Part shown: one piece after another, positions 43,495 through 56,019 of the stretch | Numbering within the stretch: position 1 is the stretch's first letter | How the letters are laid out: every line of letters begins with the position of its first letter | Source of the DNA: Citrobacter sp. Cu233 | GTDB lineage: Bacteria > Pseudomonadota > Gammaproteobacteria > Enterobacterales > Enterobacteriaceae | Assembly: GCF_030332225.1 (NCBI RefSeq) | Contig: NZ_JAOWIF010000031.1 | Location: forward strand, 434,001-498,000 | Length of the DNA: 64,000 bases | Reading direction: 5' to 3' | Notes under the pieces: model-generated | Seen by the model: only the letters and a program-made list of their open reading frames with translations | Database searches by the model: none | What the model was told of the DNA's origin: nothing | Translations under genes and position numbers: made by a program

Positions 43495-44517
43495 ATGGTA
43501 ACCATACGTGATGTGGCACGGCAGTCCGGCGTTTCGGTTGCGACGGTTTCCCGCGTACTCAACAACAGCGCGCTGGTGAGTCCTGACACGCGTGAAGCGG
43601 TAATGAAAGCAGTGACTCAGCTCGGCTATCGCCCTAACGCCAATGCACAAGCGCTGGCGACGCAGGTAAGCGACACGATTGGGGTCGTGGTGATGGATGT
43701 TTCAGATGCATTTTTTGGCGCGCTGGTCAAAGCCGTGGACCTGGTTGCCCAGCAGCATCAGAAGTACGTCCTGATTGGCAACAGCTACCACGAAGCTGAA
43801 AAAGAACGTCACGCCATTGAGGTACTGATCCGTCAGCGTTGTAACGCACTGATTGTTCACTCGAAAGCGTTGAGCGATCGCGAGCTGGCGGAGTTTATGG
43901 ATCAGATCCCCGGTATGGTGCTGATCAACCGCATTGTGCCGGGCTATGCGCATCGTTGTGTCTGTCTGGATAATATTAGCGGCGCTAAAATGGCAACCCG
44001 CATGCTGATGAATAATGGGCATCAACGTATTGGTTACCTGGCATCAAGTCACCGCATTGAGGACGACGCAATGCGTAAAGAAGGGTGGCTAAGTGCCCTG
44101 AAAGAACAGGGGGTTACCCCAGCCGACAGTTGGATAGGTACTGGTTCACCGGATATGCAGGGTGGAGAGTCCGCAATGGTGGAACTGCTGGGACGCAACC
44201 TGCAACTGACGGCTGTCTTCGCTTACAACGATAATATGGCCGCTGGCGCGCTAACGGCGCTAAAAGACAACGGCATCGCCATTCCATTACATCTGTCTAT
44301 CATTGGTTTCGACGATATCCCCATCGCGCGTTACACCGACCCGCAGCTGACAACGGTGCGCTATCCTATTGCTTCTATGGCAAAAATGGCCACTGAGCTT
44401 GCGCTACAAGGCGCGGTGGGAACGCTGGATCCTGATGCAACACATTGCTTTATGCCGACACTGGTGCGGCGCCATTCTGTGGCTTTGCGGCAGAATGCGG
44501 CACCGATCACTAACTGA
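43495..44517 (+). CDS. galS: Galactose isorepressor GalS
   Basis: 340 aa from the ATG at 43495 (AGGGTAGTG upstream), aligned with the E. coli start [14 protein letters not shown]; the longer frame from 43456 is a spurious extension. It is a LacI/GalR-family repressor: HTH and hinge ([20 protein letters not shown], then [10 protein letters not shown]), then a periplasmic-binding-like effector domain ([19 protein letters not shown]). It regulates mglBAC and itself in response to galactose. Slightly shorter at the C terminus than the 346-aa E. coli protein. Confidence 0.96.
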   Translation: MVTIRDVARQSGVSVATVSRVLNNSALVSPDTREAVMKAVTQLGYRPNANAQALATQVSDTIGVVVMDVSDAFFGALVKAVDLVAQQHQKYVLIGNSYHEAEKERHAIEVLIRQRCNALIVHSKALSDRELAEFMDQIPGMVLINRIVPGYAHRCVCLDNISGAKMATRMLMNNGHQRIGYLASSHRIEDDAMRKEGWLSALKEQGVTPADSWIGTGSPDMQGGESAMVELLGRNLQLTAVFAYNDNMAAGALTALKDNGIAIPLHLSIIGFDDIPIARYTDPQLTTVRYPIASMAKMATELALQGAVGTLDPDATHCFMPTLVRRHSVALRQNAAPITN

Positions 44518-44530
44518 TAATGTTGGGTTA

Positions 44531-44563
44531 TGTAACCGCTTTCAATATGTGAGTAAATTCACA
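44531..44563 (+). promoter_or_regulatory. GalS operator and CRP site of mglBAC
   Basis: TGTAACCGCTTTCAA (44531-44545) matches the gal operator. TGTGAGTAAATTCACA (44548-44563) is a perfect TGTGA-N6-TCACA CRP site directly adjoining it. They lie about 250 bp upstream of mglB, in the order seen in E. coli. Confidence 0.88.
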
Positions 44564-44812
44564 GTATCTTAACAATGCGATAGCTATGATGACACTGTTT
44601 GCTGCGCTGTAACTACTATGTAACGGTGAATAATCACTTTCATCGAGGTATAGGCGTCTTAAACAAAAATTAAAGCCTGTTTTTGGAGCGTTGCCAGACA
44701 CGGAAGAAATATTTTTAAAAGTGAGCTTCGGCGTTCAGTAACACTTCAGTAACGTTCTGCCTGCCGAGCATTTATCTCAAGCACTACCCTGCATAATAAA
44801 ACCGGAGATACC

Positions 44813-45811
44813 ATGAATAAGAAGGTGTTGACCCTGTCTGCTGTAATGGCAAGCATGTTATTCGGCGCGGCTGCGCACGCTGCTGATACCCGCATTGGTG
44901 TGACTATCTATAAATATGACGATAACTTTATGTCTGTGGTACGTAAGGCTATTGAAAAAGATGCCAAAGCGGCGCCGGATGTACAGTTGCTGATGAATGA
45001 CTCGCAAAACGATCAGTCCAAACAGAACGATCAGATTGATGTGTTGTTGGCAAAAGGCGTTAAAGCACTGGCCATCAACCTGGTTGACCCGGCAGCAGCA
45101 GGAACGGTAATTGAAAAAGCACGTGGTCAGAACGTACCGATTGTATTCTTCAACAAAGAGCCTTCCCGTAAAGCGCTGGACAGCTATGACAAAGCCTATT
45201 ACGTCGGTACTGACTCCAAAGAGTCCGGGATTATTCAGGGTGATTTGATTGCCAAGCACTGGGCCGCTAACCCGAACTGGGATCTGAATAAAGACGGCAA
45301 AATTCAGTTTGTACTGCTGAAAGGCGAACCGGGACATCCGGATGCCGAAGCACGTACGACCTACGTGATTAAAGAGCTGAACGATAAAGGCATTAAAACT
45401 GAGCAGTTGCAGTTAGATACCGCAATGTGGGATACCGCTCAGGCGAAAGATAAAATGGATGCGTGGATGTCTGGTCCTAACGCAAACAAAATTGAAGTGG
45501 TTATCGCCAACAATGACGCCATGGCGATGGGTGCAGTTGAAGCGCTGAAAGCGCACAACAAAACCAGCGTCCCGGTATTTGGCGTCGATGCGCTGCCTGA
45601 AGCACTGGCGCTGGTGAAATCGGGTGCCATGGCCGGTACCGTGCTGAACGATGCAAACAACCAGGCGAAAGCGACCTTCGATCTGGCGAGGAACCTGGCG
45701 GACGGCAAAGGCGCGGCAGACGGCACCAACTGGAAAATTGAGAACAAAATTGTTCGCGTTCCATATGTAGGTGTCGATAAAGATAATCTGGCAGAGTTCA
45801 CCAACAAATAA
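44813..45811 (+). CDS. mglB: Galactose/methyl-galactoside-binding protein MglB
   Basis: 332 aa periplasmic binding protein with signal peptide [20 protein letters not shown] ending HAADT. It binds D-galactose and D-glucose for the MglAC transporter and for Trg chemotaxis. The calcium-binding loop is visible as DLNKDGKIQ. Sugar-contact segments include YKYDDNFM and VFFNKEP. First gene of mglBAC with a 71-bp gap before mglA. Confidence 0.98.
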   Translation: MNKKVLTLSAVMASMLFGAAAHAADTRIGVTIYKYDDNFMSVVRKAIEKDAKAAPDVQLLMNDSQNDQSKQNDQIDVLLAKGVKALAINLVDPAAAGTVIEKARGQNVPIVFFNKEPSRKALDSYDKAYYVGTDSKESGIIQGDLIAKHWAANPNWDLNKDGKIQFVLLKGEPGHPDAEARTTYVIKELNDKGIKTEQLQLDTAMWDTAQAKDKMDAWMSGPNANKIEVVIANNDAMAMGAVEALKAHNKTSVPVFGVDALPEALALVKSGAMAGTVLNDANNQAKATFDLARNLADGKGAADGTNWKIENKIVRVPYVGVDKDNLAEFTNK

Positions 45812-45882
45812 ATACTCCGTCTGTGGGCGCAATTTCATTGCGCCCTTAATTACGCACTCTGCAAGGCCAACAAGGTATAATT

Positions 45883-47403
45883 ATGGTCAGCACTAATACT
45901 CAGTCGTCAGGCGAATACTTGTTGGAAATGAGCGGCATCAACAAGTCCTTTCCCGGCGTTAAGGCTCTTGATAATGTCAATTTAAAAGTCCGCCCACATT
46001 CTATTCATGCTCTGATGGGCGAGAATGGCGCAGGAAAGTCAACATTATTAAAATGTCTTTTTGGGATCTATCAAAAAGATTCCGGTAGTATTTTATTTCA
46101 GGGTAAAGAAATCGATTTTCATTCTGCTAAAGAAGCGCTTGAGAATGGTATTTCAATGGTACACCAGGAATTAAACTTGGTATTACAACGTTCTGTAATG
46201 GACAACATGTGGCTGGGGCGCTATCCCACCAAAGGTATGTTTGTCGATCAGGAAAAAATGTACCGCGATACCAAAGCGATTTTTGATGAACTGGATATTG
46301 ACATCGATCCGCGTGCGCGCGTCGGAACATTATCTGTTTCGCAAATGCAGATGATCGAAATTGCGAAAGCATTTTCGTATGACGCCAAAATCGTCATTAT
46401 GGATGAACCGACCTCATCGTTAACCGAGAAAGAGGTTAATCATCTGTTTACCATCATCCGTAAGCTGAAAGAGCGTGGGTGTGGGATCGTGTATATTTCT
46501 CACAAAATGGAAGAAATCTTTCAACTGTGCGATGAAATTACCGTGCTGCGCGATGGTCAATGGATTGCGACCCAGCCGCTGGAAGGGCTGGACATGGATA
46601 AGATCATCGCCATGATGGTCGGACGCTCACTGAACCAACGTTTCCCGGATAAAGAGAACAAGCCGGGAGAAGTGATTCTGGAAGTGCGTAACCTGACGTC
46701 TCTGCGTCAGCCGTCGATTCGTGATATCTCTTTTGATCTCCATAAAGGGGAAATTCTCGGCATTGCCGGTCTGGTTGGCGCGAAACGCACCGATATCGTT
46801 GAAACGTTGTTTGGCATTCGTGAGAAATCATCGGGCACGATTACGCTCCACGGCAAGAAAATCAATAACCACAGCGCGAATGAAGCGATTAACCATGGTT
46901 TTGCGCTGGTCACCGAAGAGCGTCGCTCAACCGGTATTTATGCCTATCTGGACATTGGTTTTAACTCGTTAATTTCCAATATCCAAAACTATAAAAATAA
47001 AGTCGGCCTGCTGGATAACTCCCGCATGAAGAGTGATACCCAGTGGGTAATTGACTCGATGAGGGTAAAAACACCAGGGCATCGTACGCAAATTGGTTCG
47101 CTTTCTGGTGGTAATCAGCAAAAGGTGGTCATTGGCCGTTGGTTGTTAACGCAGCCTGAAATCCTGATGCTGGATGAACCTACACGCGGTATCGATGTCG
47201 GCGCGAAATTTGAGATTTATCAGTTGATTGCTGAACTGGCGAAAAAAGGAAAGGGGATCATTATTATTTCCTCTGAAATGCCGGAGTTGCTAGGTATTAC
47301 CGATCGTATTCTGGTGATGAGCAATGGCCTCGTCGCTGGAATTGTTGACACTAAAACAACAACGCAAAACGAAATCCTCCGTCTTGCGTCTTTGCACCTT
47401 TAA
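45883..47403 (+). CDS. mglA: Galactose ABC transporter ATPase MglA
   Basis: 506 aa with two tandem ABC ATPase domains. Domain 1 has Walker [10 protein letters not shown], signature [14 protein letters not shown] and Walker [12 protein letters not shown]. Domain 2 has a degenerate Walker A (GLVGAKRTD) but intact signature [15 protein letters not shown] and [12 protein letters not shown]. This asymmetry is normal in the sugar-type (CUT2) family. Energises galactose uptake with MglB and MglC. Confidence 0.98.
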   Translation: MVSTNTQSSGEYLLEMSGINKSFPGVKALDNVNLKVRPHSIHALMGENGAGKSTLLKCLFGIYQKDSGSILFQGKEIDFHSAKEALENGISMVHQELNLVLQRSVMDNMWLGRYPTKGMFVDQEKMYRDTKAIFDELDIDIDPRARVGTLSVSQMQMIEIAKAFSYDAKIVIMDEPTSSLTEKEVNHLFTIIRKLKERGCGIVYISHKMEEIFQLCDEITVLRDGQWIATQPLEGLDMDKIIAMMVGRSLNQRFPDKENKPGEVILEVRNLTSLRQPSIRDISFDLHKGEILGIAGLVGAKRTDIVETLFGIREKSSGTITLHGKKINNHSANEAINHGFALVTEERRSTGIYAYLDIGFNSLISNIQNYKNKVGLLDNSRMKSDTQWVIDSMRVKTPGHRTQIGSLSGGNQQKVVIGRWLLTQPEILMLDEPTRGIDVGAKFEIYQLIAELAKKGKGIIIISSEMPELLGITDRILVMSNGLVAGIVDTKTTTQNEILRLASLHL

Positions 47404-47418
47404 GATTAGGGGCTCCTC

Positions 47419-48429
47419 ATGAGTGCGTTAAATAAGAAAAGTTTTCTTACTTACCTGAAAGAAGGCGGAATTTACGTTGTTCTTTTGGTTTTGCTGGCCA
47501 TTATTATTTTCCAGGATCCCACTTTCTTAAGTTTACTGAACTTGAGTAATATTCTGACGCAATCCTCCGTGCGTATTATTATCGCGCTGGGTGTTGCCGG
47601 GCTGATTGTTACACAAGGGACGGACCTGTCAGCAGGGCGCCAGGTAGGTTTGGCGGCGGTCGTTGCGGCAACCTTGTTGCAGTCGATGGAGAATGCCAAC
47701 AAGGTATTCCCGGAAATGGCGACGATGCCCATTATTGTGGTTGTGCTGATTGTCTGCGTTATCGGTGCTGTCATCGGTCTGGTAAACGGCATCATCATTG
47801 CTTATCTGAATGTGACGCCATTTATTACCACTCTCGGCACGATGATTATTGTCTACGGTATTAACTCCCTGTATTACGACTTTGTTGGGGCATCGCCAAT
47901 TTCTGGCTTTGACAGCGGGTTCTCAACCTTTGCGCAGGGCTTTATTGCGCTGGGTAGTTTCCGGCTCTCCTACATTACTTTCTATGCCTTGATTGCCGTG
48001 GCCTTTGTCTGGGTGCTGTGGAACAAGACCCGTTTTGGTAAAAACATTTTCGCCATCGGCGGTAACCCGGAAGCGGCGAAAGTGTCCGGTGTAAACGTGG
48101 CGCTGAACCTGCTGATTATCTATGCGCTGTCTGGTGTGTTCTATGCCTTCGGTGGATTGCTGGAGGCCGGGCGTATCGGTTCCGCGACCAACAACCTCGG
48201 CTTTATGTACGAGTTGGATGCCATTGCAGCTTGCGTGGTAGGCGGCGTATCGTTCAGCGGTGGCGTAGGGACGGTTTTCGGCGTGGTGACCGGTGTGATT
48301 ATCTTCACCGTCATCAACTATGGTCTGACCTACATCGGCGTGAACCCTTACTGGCAGTATATTATTAAGGGCGGCATTATTATCTTCGCCGTCGCGCTGG
48401 ATTCACTGAAATACGCACGTAAAAAGTAA
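47419..48429 (+). CDS. mglC: Galactose ABC transporter permease MglC
   Basis: 336 aa inner-membrane permease of the CUT2 (RbsC/MglC) family with about ten helices. Conserved segments: GLIVTQGTDLSAGRQVGL, TPFITTLGTMIIVYGI and the EAA-like cytoplasmic loop GGNPEAAKVSGVNV. It starts 15 bp after mglA and ends the operon at a strong terminator. Confidence 0.98.
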   Translation: MSALNKKSFLTYLKEGGIYVVLLVLLAIIIFQDPTFLSLLNLSNILTQSSVRIIIALGVAGLIVTQGTDLSAGRQVGLAAVVAATLLQSMENANKVFPEMATMPIIVVVLIVCVIGAVIGLVNGIIIAYLNVTPFITTLGTMIIVYGINSLYYDFVGASPISGFDSGFSTFAQGFIALGSFRLSYITFYALIAVAFVWVLWNKTRFGKNIFAIGGNPEAAKVSGVNVALNLLIIYALSGVFYAFGGLLEAGRIGSATNNLGFMYELDAIAACVVGGVSFSGGVGTVFGVVTGVIIFTVINYGLTYIGVNPYWQYIIKGGIIIFAVALDSLKYARKK

Positions 48430-48442
48430 CGATTAAAACGCT

Positions 48443-48480
48443 AAAAGCCCGGTGCAGCGCAATCTGCACCGGGCTTTTTT
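48443..48480. terminator. Bidirectional terminator, mglC / preA
   Basis: AAAGCCCGGTGCAG and CTGCACCGGGCTTT form a perfect 14-bp stem around a 6-nt loop, with a T6 run on the plus side and TTTT on the minus side. It serves convergent mglC and preA. Confidence 0.93.
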
Positions 48481-48487
48481 GTGAGCG

Positions 48488-49723
48488 TTACAACGTTAGC
48501 GCATGCGCTTTCTCGCCGGTTTTAAATTTCACCTCACCGAGATCGATACAGGCTACCGGGCAAACGTGACCGCACAACAAGCAGCCCACGCATTTTTCCG
48601 TGTTGCAGTGTGGTGTACGGGTCTCTTCATTCCATTCCATCGCCTGGTGCCCACCGTCATAGCAGGAGATGTAGCAGCGGCCACAGCCAACACATTTTTC
48701 GAGATTGATATGCGGATAGACGAGGTAGCTACGATCAAGCTCCTCTGCGGGGATGATATTGGCATTGGCGAGACCAACCATCTCCTCCAGCGAATCAAAC
48801 CCTTGATCGGCGAGGTAATGTGACAGCCCGCTGGTCATGTCCTCCACGATTCGGTAGCCATACTGCATGATCCCGGTGGTTACCTGCAGCGTGGCAGCAC
48901 CCAACAGCAGAAACTCGGCGGCGTCCTCCCAGGTTTCAATTCCCCCAATGCCGCTAATCGGGAAATCGCGCAGTTCAGGGTGCATGCGCAGTTGCTGAAT
49001 AAAGCGCAGAGCAATAGGTTTCACGGCCTTGCCGGAGTAACCAGAAATACTGGATTTACCGTTGACTACCGGCATCCCAATTTTTCGGTTCAGGTCGATA
49101 TTGGTGATGGATTTAACCGTATTGATGGTCGCGATACCGTCGGCGCCTCCGCGTTTAGCCGCCAGAGCTACTTCACACATATCACCAATATTCGGTGTCA
49201 TTTTAGCCAGCATTGGTAAGGCTGAGCCGCGTTTAACTGCCCGACAATACTTTTCGACCAGCTCAGGGCTTTGCCCGACATCACTGCCCATGGCATGTGA
49301 GGTCATTTGTGGGCAGGAGAAGTTGCATTCGATCATGTCTGCACCTGCCTCTTCAACCCGACGAGCCAGCTCCTGCCACTGTTCTTCGTTTTCACCCATG
49401 ATCGACGCAATCAGGACGTTGTTTGGGTAGTCCTGTTTCAGTCGGCGAATTGCGGCCAGATTCTCCTCCAGCGGGTGCTCGGCAATTTGCTCCATGTTTT
49501 TGAAGCCAATAAAACCGGTATCTTCTTTGGTCAGATGGTCAAAGCGTGGGGAGACTTCATTGGCAATAAAGAAACCGATGGTCTTAAAAACAATACCACC
49601 CCAGCCGGTATCATAGGCTTTGGCGCACATCTCATAGCAGTTGCCCACCGGAGAAGAAGAGAGGCAGAACGGGTTGGGAAATTTGACGCCGCAAAAAGTA
49701 ATAGAAAGATCTTTCGTTAACAT
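48488..49723 (-). CDS. preA: NAD-dependent dihydropyrimidine dehydrogenase subunit PreA
   Basis: 411 aa from the ATG at 49723 (AGGGAG upstream), as in E. coli. It has a DHOD-like FMN barrel with the catalytic Cys in [12 protein letters not shown], and two C-terminal 4Fe-4S motifs, [11 protein letters not shown] and [11 protein letters not shown]. With PreT it reduces uracil and thymine to dihydropyrimidines. Its start overlaps the end of preT. Confidence 0.97.
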   Translation of the reverse strand: MLTKDLSITFCGVKFPNPFCLSSSPVGNCYEMCAKAYDTGWGGIVFKTIGFFIANEVSPRFDHLTKEDTGFIGFKNMEQIAEHPLEENLAAIRRLKQDYPNNVLIASIMGENEEQWQELARRVEEAGADMIECNFSCPQMTSHAMGSDVGQSPELVEKYCRAVKRGSALPMLAKMTPNIGDMCEVALAAKRGGADGIATINTVKSITNIDLNRKIGMPVVNGKSSISGYSGKAVKPIALRFIQQLRMHPELRDFPISGIGGIETWEDAAEFLLLGAATLQVTTGIMQYGYRIVEDMTSGLSHYLADQGFDSLEEMVGLANANIIPAEELDRSYLVYPHINLEKCVGCGRCYISCYDGGHQAMEWNEETRTPHCNTEKCVGCLLCGHVCPVACIDLGEVKFKTGEKAHALTL

Positions 49724-50958
49724 GAGCAAGCTCCCTCTAAATAGTGATGAATGGCCTGAGCGGCTTCTTTTCCGGTTTTCACGGCGTATACAACGGTTTT
49801 ATCGCCTTTAACAATATCGCCCGCGGCAAACATAACCGGATCGGCGGTTTGGTAATTGTGCGTATCGATAAGATTGCGCTGTGGCTTTAACGCGGCAAAA
49901 TCATCAAGCAGCGCATGTTGACCGACGGCAAGAATAATATGTTCGGCTTCAAGCGAGAGTTCTCCCGGCAGACGTACGTGCTTAAAAGTTACGCGATTTC
50001 CACTAACCGCCACAGGAGTGAAACCGTCAATAATCGATACCCCTAACGCCTGGGTACTGTTGAACTCTTTTTCGCTGGCAGGAAATTCGGCCAGTTCTTC
50101 ACGCGCGACACAGGTGACAGACGGGCAGCCCAGCAGTTTCAGTGTACTGGCAACATCCATTGCCACATCGCCACCGCCGATGATCAATGCGCTTTGCGCT
50201 ACGGTAATATCGCCGCCTGACTGCCGGACCCGTTGCAGGAAGTTGACGGCAATTTCGACATTATTCGCCTGGTCAAACAGAGGCAACGTAGAACCGTAAG
50301 ACATCCCTACGGTCACCAGTACGGCGCGGTATTCTGTTTTGAGTTGCTCAAGGGAGAGGGCATTGCCAACTTCACAATTGCATCTGATGGTCACGCCCAT
50401 TTCCACAATACGGGCAATTTCATGATCTAAAACCGTCTGTGGCAGACGAAACTCTGGAATGCCATAACGCAACCAGCCACCAGGCTGGGCCTGCTTTTCG
50501 AACAGGGTGACATCATAGCCAAGATTACTCAGCGTTACGCTGGCCTGTAATCCGGCCGGACCTGCACCGATGATGGCTACCTTGCCCAGCGTTTTTGTTG
50601 CGGGCTGATAGATTTTCATTGCGGTTTGCTGTTCAAAATCGGTAATAAATCGCTGCAGACGTGCGATATCGATAGGCTTGTCAATTCCTGAACGTGTACA
50701 TCCGCGCTGGCATAATTTTTCGGTTGGGCATACCCGGGCGCACACCGCACCAAGCGCATTATTTTCCCGGATAGTTTCAGCCGCGCCTTTAAAATTGCGG
50801 AAATAAATGGAGCGAATAAATTTCCCTGGGTCAGTTTGTGCCGGGCAATCCTGGCTACAGGGGGCATCGTGACATAATAAACAACGAGAAGCCTCTTTTA
50901 TCGCTAATAATGGGGTGAAAGCAGGCGTGAGCTCATCCAGATAATTTTGTTGTGGCAT
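49717..50958 (-). CDS. preT: NAD-dependent dihydropyrimidine dehydrogenase subunit PreT
   Basis: 413 aa. The N-terminal Fe-S domain has [19 protein letters not shown] and [15 protein letters not shown], followed by FAD- and NAD-binding domains ([29 protein letters not shown]). It passes electrons from NADH to PreA. First gene of preTA. The 233-bp gap upstream is AT-rich and probably holds the promoter; I see no clear operator in it. Confidence 0.97.
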   Translation of the reverse strand: MPQQNYLDELTPAFTPLLAIKEASRCLLCHDAPCSQDCPAQTDPGKFIRSIYFRNFKGAAETIRENNALGAVCARVCPTEKLCQRGCTRSGIDKPIDIARLQRFITDFEQQTAMKIYQPATKTLGKVAIIGAGPAGLQASVTLSNLGYDVTLFEKQAQPGGWLRYGIPEFRLPQTVLDHEIARIVEMGVTIRCNCEVGNALSLEQLKTEYRAVLVTVGMSYGSTLPLFDQANNVEIAVNFLQRVRQSGGDITVAQSALIIGGGDVAMDVASTLKLLGCPSVTCVAREELAEFPASEKEFNSTQALGVSIIDGFTPVAVSGNRVTFKHVRLPGELSLEAEHIILAVGQHALLDDFAALKPQRNLIDTHNYQTADPVMFAAGDIVKGDKTVVYAVKTGKEAAQAIHHYLEGACSC

Positions 50959-51191
50959 ATTTTCTTCCTTAATGCTTGAGTAAATTAAGGCAAACCGTTA
51001 ATAACAAAATATAAAAATTGAAAGGCTATTCTTAAGGCTAAGCACTGCAGGAAGAGTATTCTGTGAAAGGATTCACAAATAGAAGAAGGTGTGAGGGAAA
51101 TGCTGACAGGCAGCATTAATCCCTTATATTGGAATGGTAACCGTTATCATAATATTAGTTATTCGCAAACGCTAATATAAAGGCAATATTG

Positions 51192-52246
<1,055 letters not shown>

Positions 52247-52249
52247 TCA

Positions 52250-52335
52250 CTGTTGCCGATGGCGCAGCGACTATCGGGCCAACATACTGTACGGTTGGCT
52301 TGTAGGCCTGGTAAGTGCAACACCACCGGGCGTCA
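52250..52335. repeat. BIME-like repeat between sanA and cdd
   Basis: TTGCCGATGGCGCAGCGACT then ATCGGGCC, and the inverse GTAGGCCTGGTAAGTGCAAC, form a degenerate REP pair. Confidence 0.65.
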
Positions 52336-52339
52336 CGAC

Positions 52340-53224
52340 TTAACCGAGCAGTACGCGTTCGATATTATCGCAGCCCAGCGCGTTCAGGGTGGCAGACGTC
52401 GCATCCCACTGGATAAGCGCCGCATCCGCTTTTTCTGCCAGCACCGCACGTTGAATGTCCGGATAGTCGTAACCGTTCAGACTCAACAGGTTTAATGCAC
52501 CCTGCAACGGTGGCAGCGTTGGGTTGAAGGCGGCGTTTTCAGCATAACTGCCGCTGAAAATCTGACCATCTTTACACTCCAGCGCCACGCCACTCGGGGA
52601 GTTGCTGTAGGGCATATGGCATCTGTTTGCTGCGGCAATCGCCGCCTGGGTGAGCGCATCGCCTTGCAGCGCGAAGCCGTGATCCTGGTCGTCCATCAGC
52701 AGCGTCTTGATGTCGAGATCTTTTGGCCCAAAAGCGTCCGGCAGATAGTCGCGTAGTGCGTGTGGTTCACGCCCTGGCAGGTGAATACGTAAATCCAGTC
52801 CGCTGTTCAGCTCATTCATAAACTGACGGCAGTGCCCGCAAGGGGTGTAGTTGACGGTAATCGCGGCGAGTCCTTTTTCGCCACGTAACCAGGCATGGCT
52901 AATCGCGCTCTGCTCGGCGTGAACGGTTTGCTGCATTGTTGCACCAAGAAACTCCATGTTCCCACCGAAATACCAGGTTCCGCTGATACCTCGTGAGATT
53001 GCGCCAACGTTGAAGTTGGACAGCGGGGTGCGTGCGCAGGCCGCAGCTAAAGGCAGCAGAGCGAATGCCAGCGCGTCTTCGTCCAGTCCCGATTCGCGTT
53101 TAAGCAAAGATACCTGCTCAGCCGTCAGCATGGCGGGGAAATGTTCATCCGCCAGAATAGGGGCCAGGGCTGATTGCAAGTTATCCGCGAGTTGGGCAAA
53201 AGCAGTTTGAAAACGTGGATGCAT
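52340..53224 (-). CDS. cdd: Cytidine deaminase Cdd
   Basis: 294 aa, the E. coli length. It deaminates cytidine and deoxycytidine for pyrimidine salvage. The N-terminal catalytic domain has [14 protein letters not shown] with the active-site Glu and [15 protein letters not shown] with the zinc cysteines. The C-terminal domain is the non-catalytic copy of the dimeric enzyme. CRP and CytR-like sites lie upstream. Confidence 0.98.
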   Translation of the reverse strand: MHPRFQTAFAQLADNLQSALAPILADEHFPAMLTAEQVSLLKRESGLDEDALAFALLPLAAACARTPLSNFNVGAISRGISGTWYFGGNMEFLGATMQQTVHAEQSAISHAWLRGEKGLAAITVNYTPCGHCRQFMNELNSGLDLRIHLPGREPHALRDYLPDAFGPKDLDIKTLLMDDQDHGFALQGDALTQAAIAAANRCHMPYSNSPSGVALECKDGQIFSGSYAENAAFNPTLPPLQGALNLLSLNGYDYPDIQRAVLAEKADAALIQWDATSATLNALGCDNIERVLLG

Positions 53225-53282
53225 GGCGTTGCCTCATAACAATGTAATGGAACCGTAGTTTACGGGCCTGGCAGGGCTTTAT

Positions 53283-53312
53283 ATGTGATCCAAATCTCAT
53301 TGTGTATGCAAC
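53283..53312 (-). promoter_or_regulatory. CRP site and CytR-like half-site of cdd
   Basis: On the minus strand ATGAGATTTGGATCACAT matches the known cdd CRP site of E. coli, preceded by GTTGCATACACA, which resembles the CytR octamer GTTGCATT. They lie about 60-90 bp upstream of the start. Confidence 0.75.
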
Positions 53313-53372
53313 TTATGAAACTTAAATGAAAAATGTGCAACGCATCGCAAATAAACAGCTTAAAAATACAGA

Positions 53373-54499
<1,127 letters not shown>

Positions 54500-54678
54500 T
54501 TAAACTTTAAAACGTGCTACCGATCACATCATGAATTCTAAGCATAGTGGAAATAGATATCAGGAACATCAGGCAATGCCCCCAATCAGCATAACCAAAC
54601 CTGTGCCCGGCGCTGAGACGCTTTAATCTCCTGCATAGAGACGTTACCATAGCGCCTCTCTTTTTTGCGGGTAACAAT

Positions 54679-55623
54679 ATGCGTGTTTTACTGGCGCCGA
54701 TGGAAGGCGTGCTCGACTCACTGGTGCGCGAGTTGCTGACTGAAGTGAATGATTATGATCTCTGTATCACCGAATTTGTTCGCGTGGTGGATCAACTGCT
54801 GCCGGTAAAAGTCTTTCACCGCATTTGCCCAGAGCTGCTTAACGCCAGCCGCACAACATCCGGTACACCGGTGCGTATACAACTGCTGGGGCAGTTTCCG
54901 CAGTGGCTGGCAGAAAATGCAGCCCGCGCGGTTGAGCTGGGTTCGTATGGCGTCGATCTAAACTGTGGCTGCCCGTCGAAGCTGGTGAATGGCAGCGGCG
55001 GTGGCGCAACTTTACTGAAGGACCCCGAACTGATTTACCGTGGCGCGAAGGCCATGCGTGACGCGGTTCCGGCCCATTTACCGGTGACGGTAAAAGTGCG
55101 TCTGGGTTGGGACAGCAGTGACAGGCAGTTCGAAATTGCTGATGCCGTCCAGCAGGCCGGAGCCAGCGAGTTGGTGGTGCACGGTCGAACTAAAGAGCAA
55201 GGTTATAAGGCCGAGCACATTAACTGGCAGGCTATTGGCGAGATTCGCCAGCGTCTCAATATCCCGGTTATCGCGAATGGTGAGATCTGGGACTGGCAAA
55301 GCGCACAGGACTGTATGGCCATTAGCGGATGCGACGCCGTCATGATAGGGCGCGGTGCACTTAATATCCCGAATTTGAGTCGCGTGGTGAAATATAACGA
55401 ACCACGTATGCCGTGGCCTGAGGTCGTGACATTATTGCAAAAATATACCCGACTGGAAAAACAGGGTGATACCGGGCTGTATCATGTGGCACGTATCAAA
55501 CAGTGGCTGGGATATCTTCGTAAAGAATATGTTGAAGCGACAGAACTGTTTCAGAAAATTAGGGCGTTGAATAATTCACCGGATATTGCACGCGCGATTC
55601 AGGCCATCACAAGTGCTGCCTGA
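54679..55623 (+). CDS. dusC: tRNA-dihydrouridine(16) synthase DusC
   Basis: 314 aa FMN-dependent Dus enzyme that reduces U16 in tRNA. It has the N-terminal [18 protein letters not shown] and the catalytic Cys in [20 protein letters not shown], then KVRLGWDS and the phosphate-binding ANGEIWDW and MIGRGAL segments. A helical C-terminal domain follows. Syntenic with E. coli yohI. BIME repeats follow. Confidence 0.96.
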   Translation: MRVLLAPMEGVLDSLVRELLTEVNDYDLCITEFVRVVDQLLPVKVFHRICPELLNASRTTSGTPVRIQLLGQFPQWLAENAARAVELGSYGVDLNCGCPSKLVNGSGGGATLLKDPELIYRGAKAMRDAVPAHLPVTVKVRLGWDSSDRQFEIADAVQQAGASELVVHGRTKEQGYKAEHINWQAIGEIRQRLNIPVIANGEIWDWQSAQDCMAISGCDAVMIGRGALNIPNLSRVVKYNEPRMPWPEVVTLLQKYTRLEKQGDTGLYHVARIKQWLGYLRKEYVEATELFQKIRALNNSPDIARAIQAITSAA

Positions 55624-55628
55624 TTTAT

Positions 55629-55711
55629 TGCCGGATGGCGGCGTAACCGCCTTATCCGGCCTACGGAGCGGATGCGTAATTCGTAGACCGGATAAGCGCA
55701 GCGCCATCAGG
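55629..55711. repeat. BIME after dusC
   Basis: TTGCCGGATGGCGGCGTAAC...CTTATCCGGCCTACGGAGCG and GTAGACCGGATAAGCGCAGC...GCCATCAG: paired inverted REP units. Confidence 0.85.
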
Positions 55712-55722
55712 ATTACACAGGC

Positions 55723-55851
55723 TTACGTACGCTGATAAACAATCTCATCCGCGGGTGTCATGCTGCGCGCCCTGGATAACATCCTCTGTGAAATATCCAG
55801 CGTGGCATATCCGGCAAAGAATGTCGGGTCATCATAGATATTTTGTGGCAT
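55723..55851 (-). pseudogene. SAM methyltransferase remnant (42 codons)
   Basis: A minus-strand frame with a good GGAGG ribosome site reads MPQNIYDDPTFFAGYATLDI, then SQRMLSRARSMTPADEIVYQ and a stop. The first 15 residues match the start of a class I methyltransferase family (NIYDDPxFFAGY), and the rest matches the later LDxSxxMLxRARxxTPxDxIxYxR segment of the same family. The intervening ~50 codons with the DLGCGxG motif and everything after are missing. An internal deletion plus truncation left this remnant. Confidence 0.7.
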
Positions 55852-56019
55852 TACGCCTCCATTTATAATTCAATGGAATTATTTTGACAGAATCATTTGC
55901 TATGTATATGTTTCTTAATAATGTGGTTTTATTTCAAAAGATGTATTGCCACGCGTAACTAAAAAAGAGAATGCGGTAAGTCGTACTCTCTGTGCATCTT
56001 TTCTTACCTGTATATTCCC

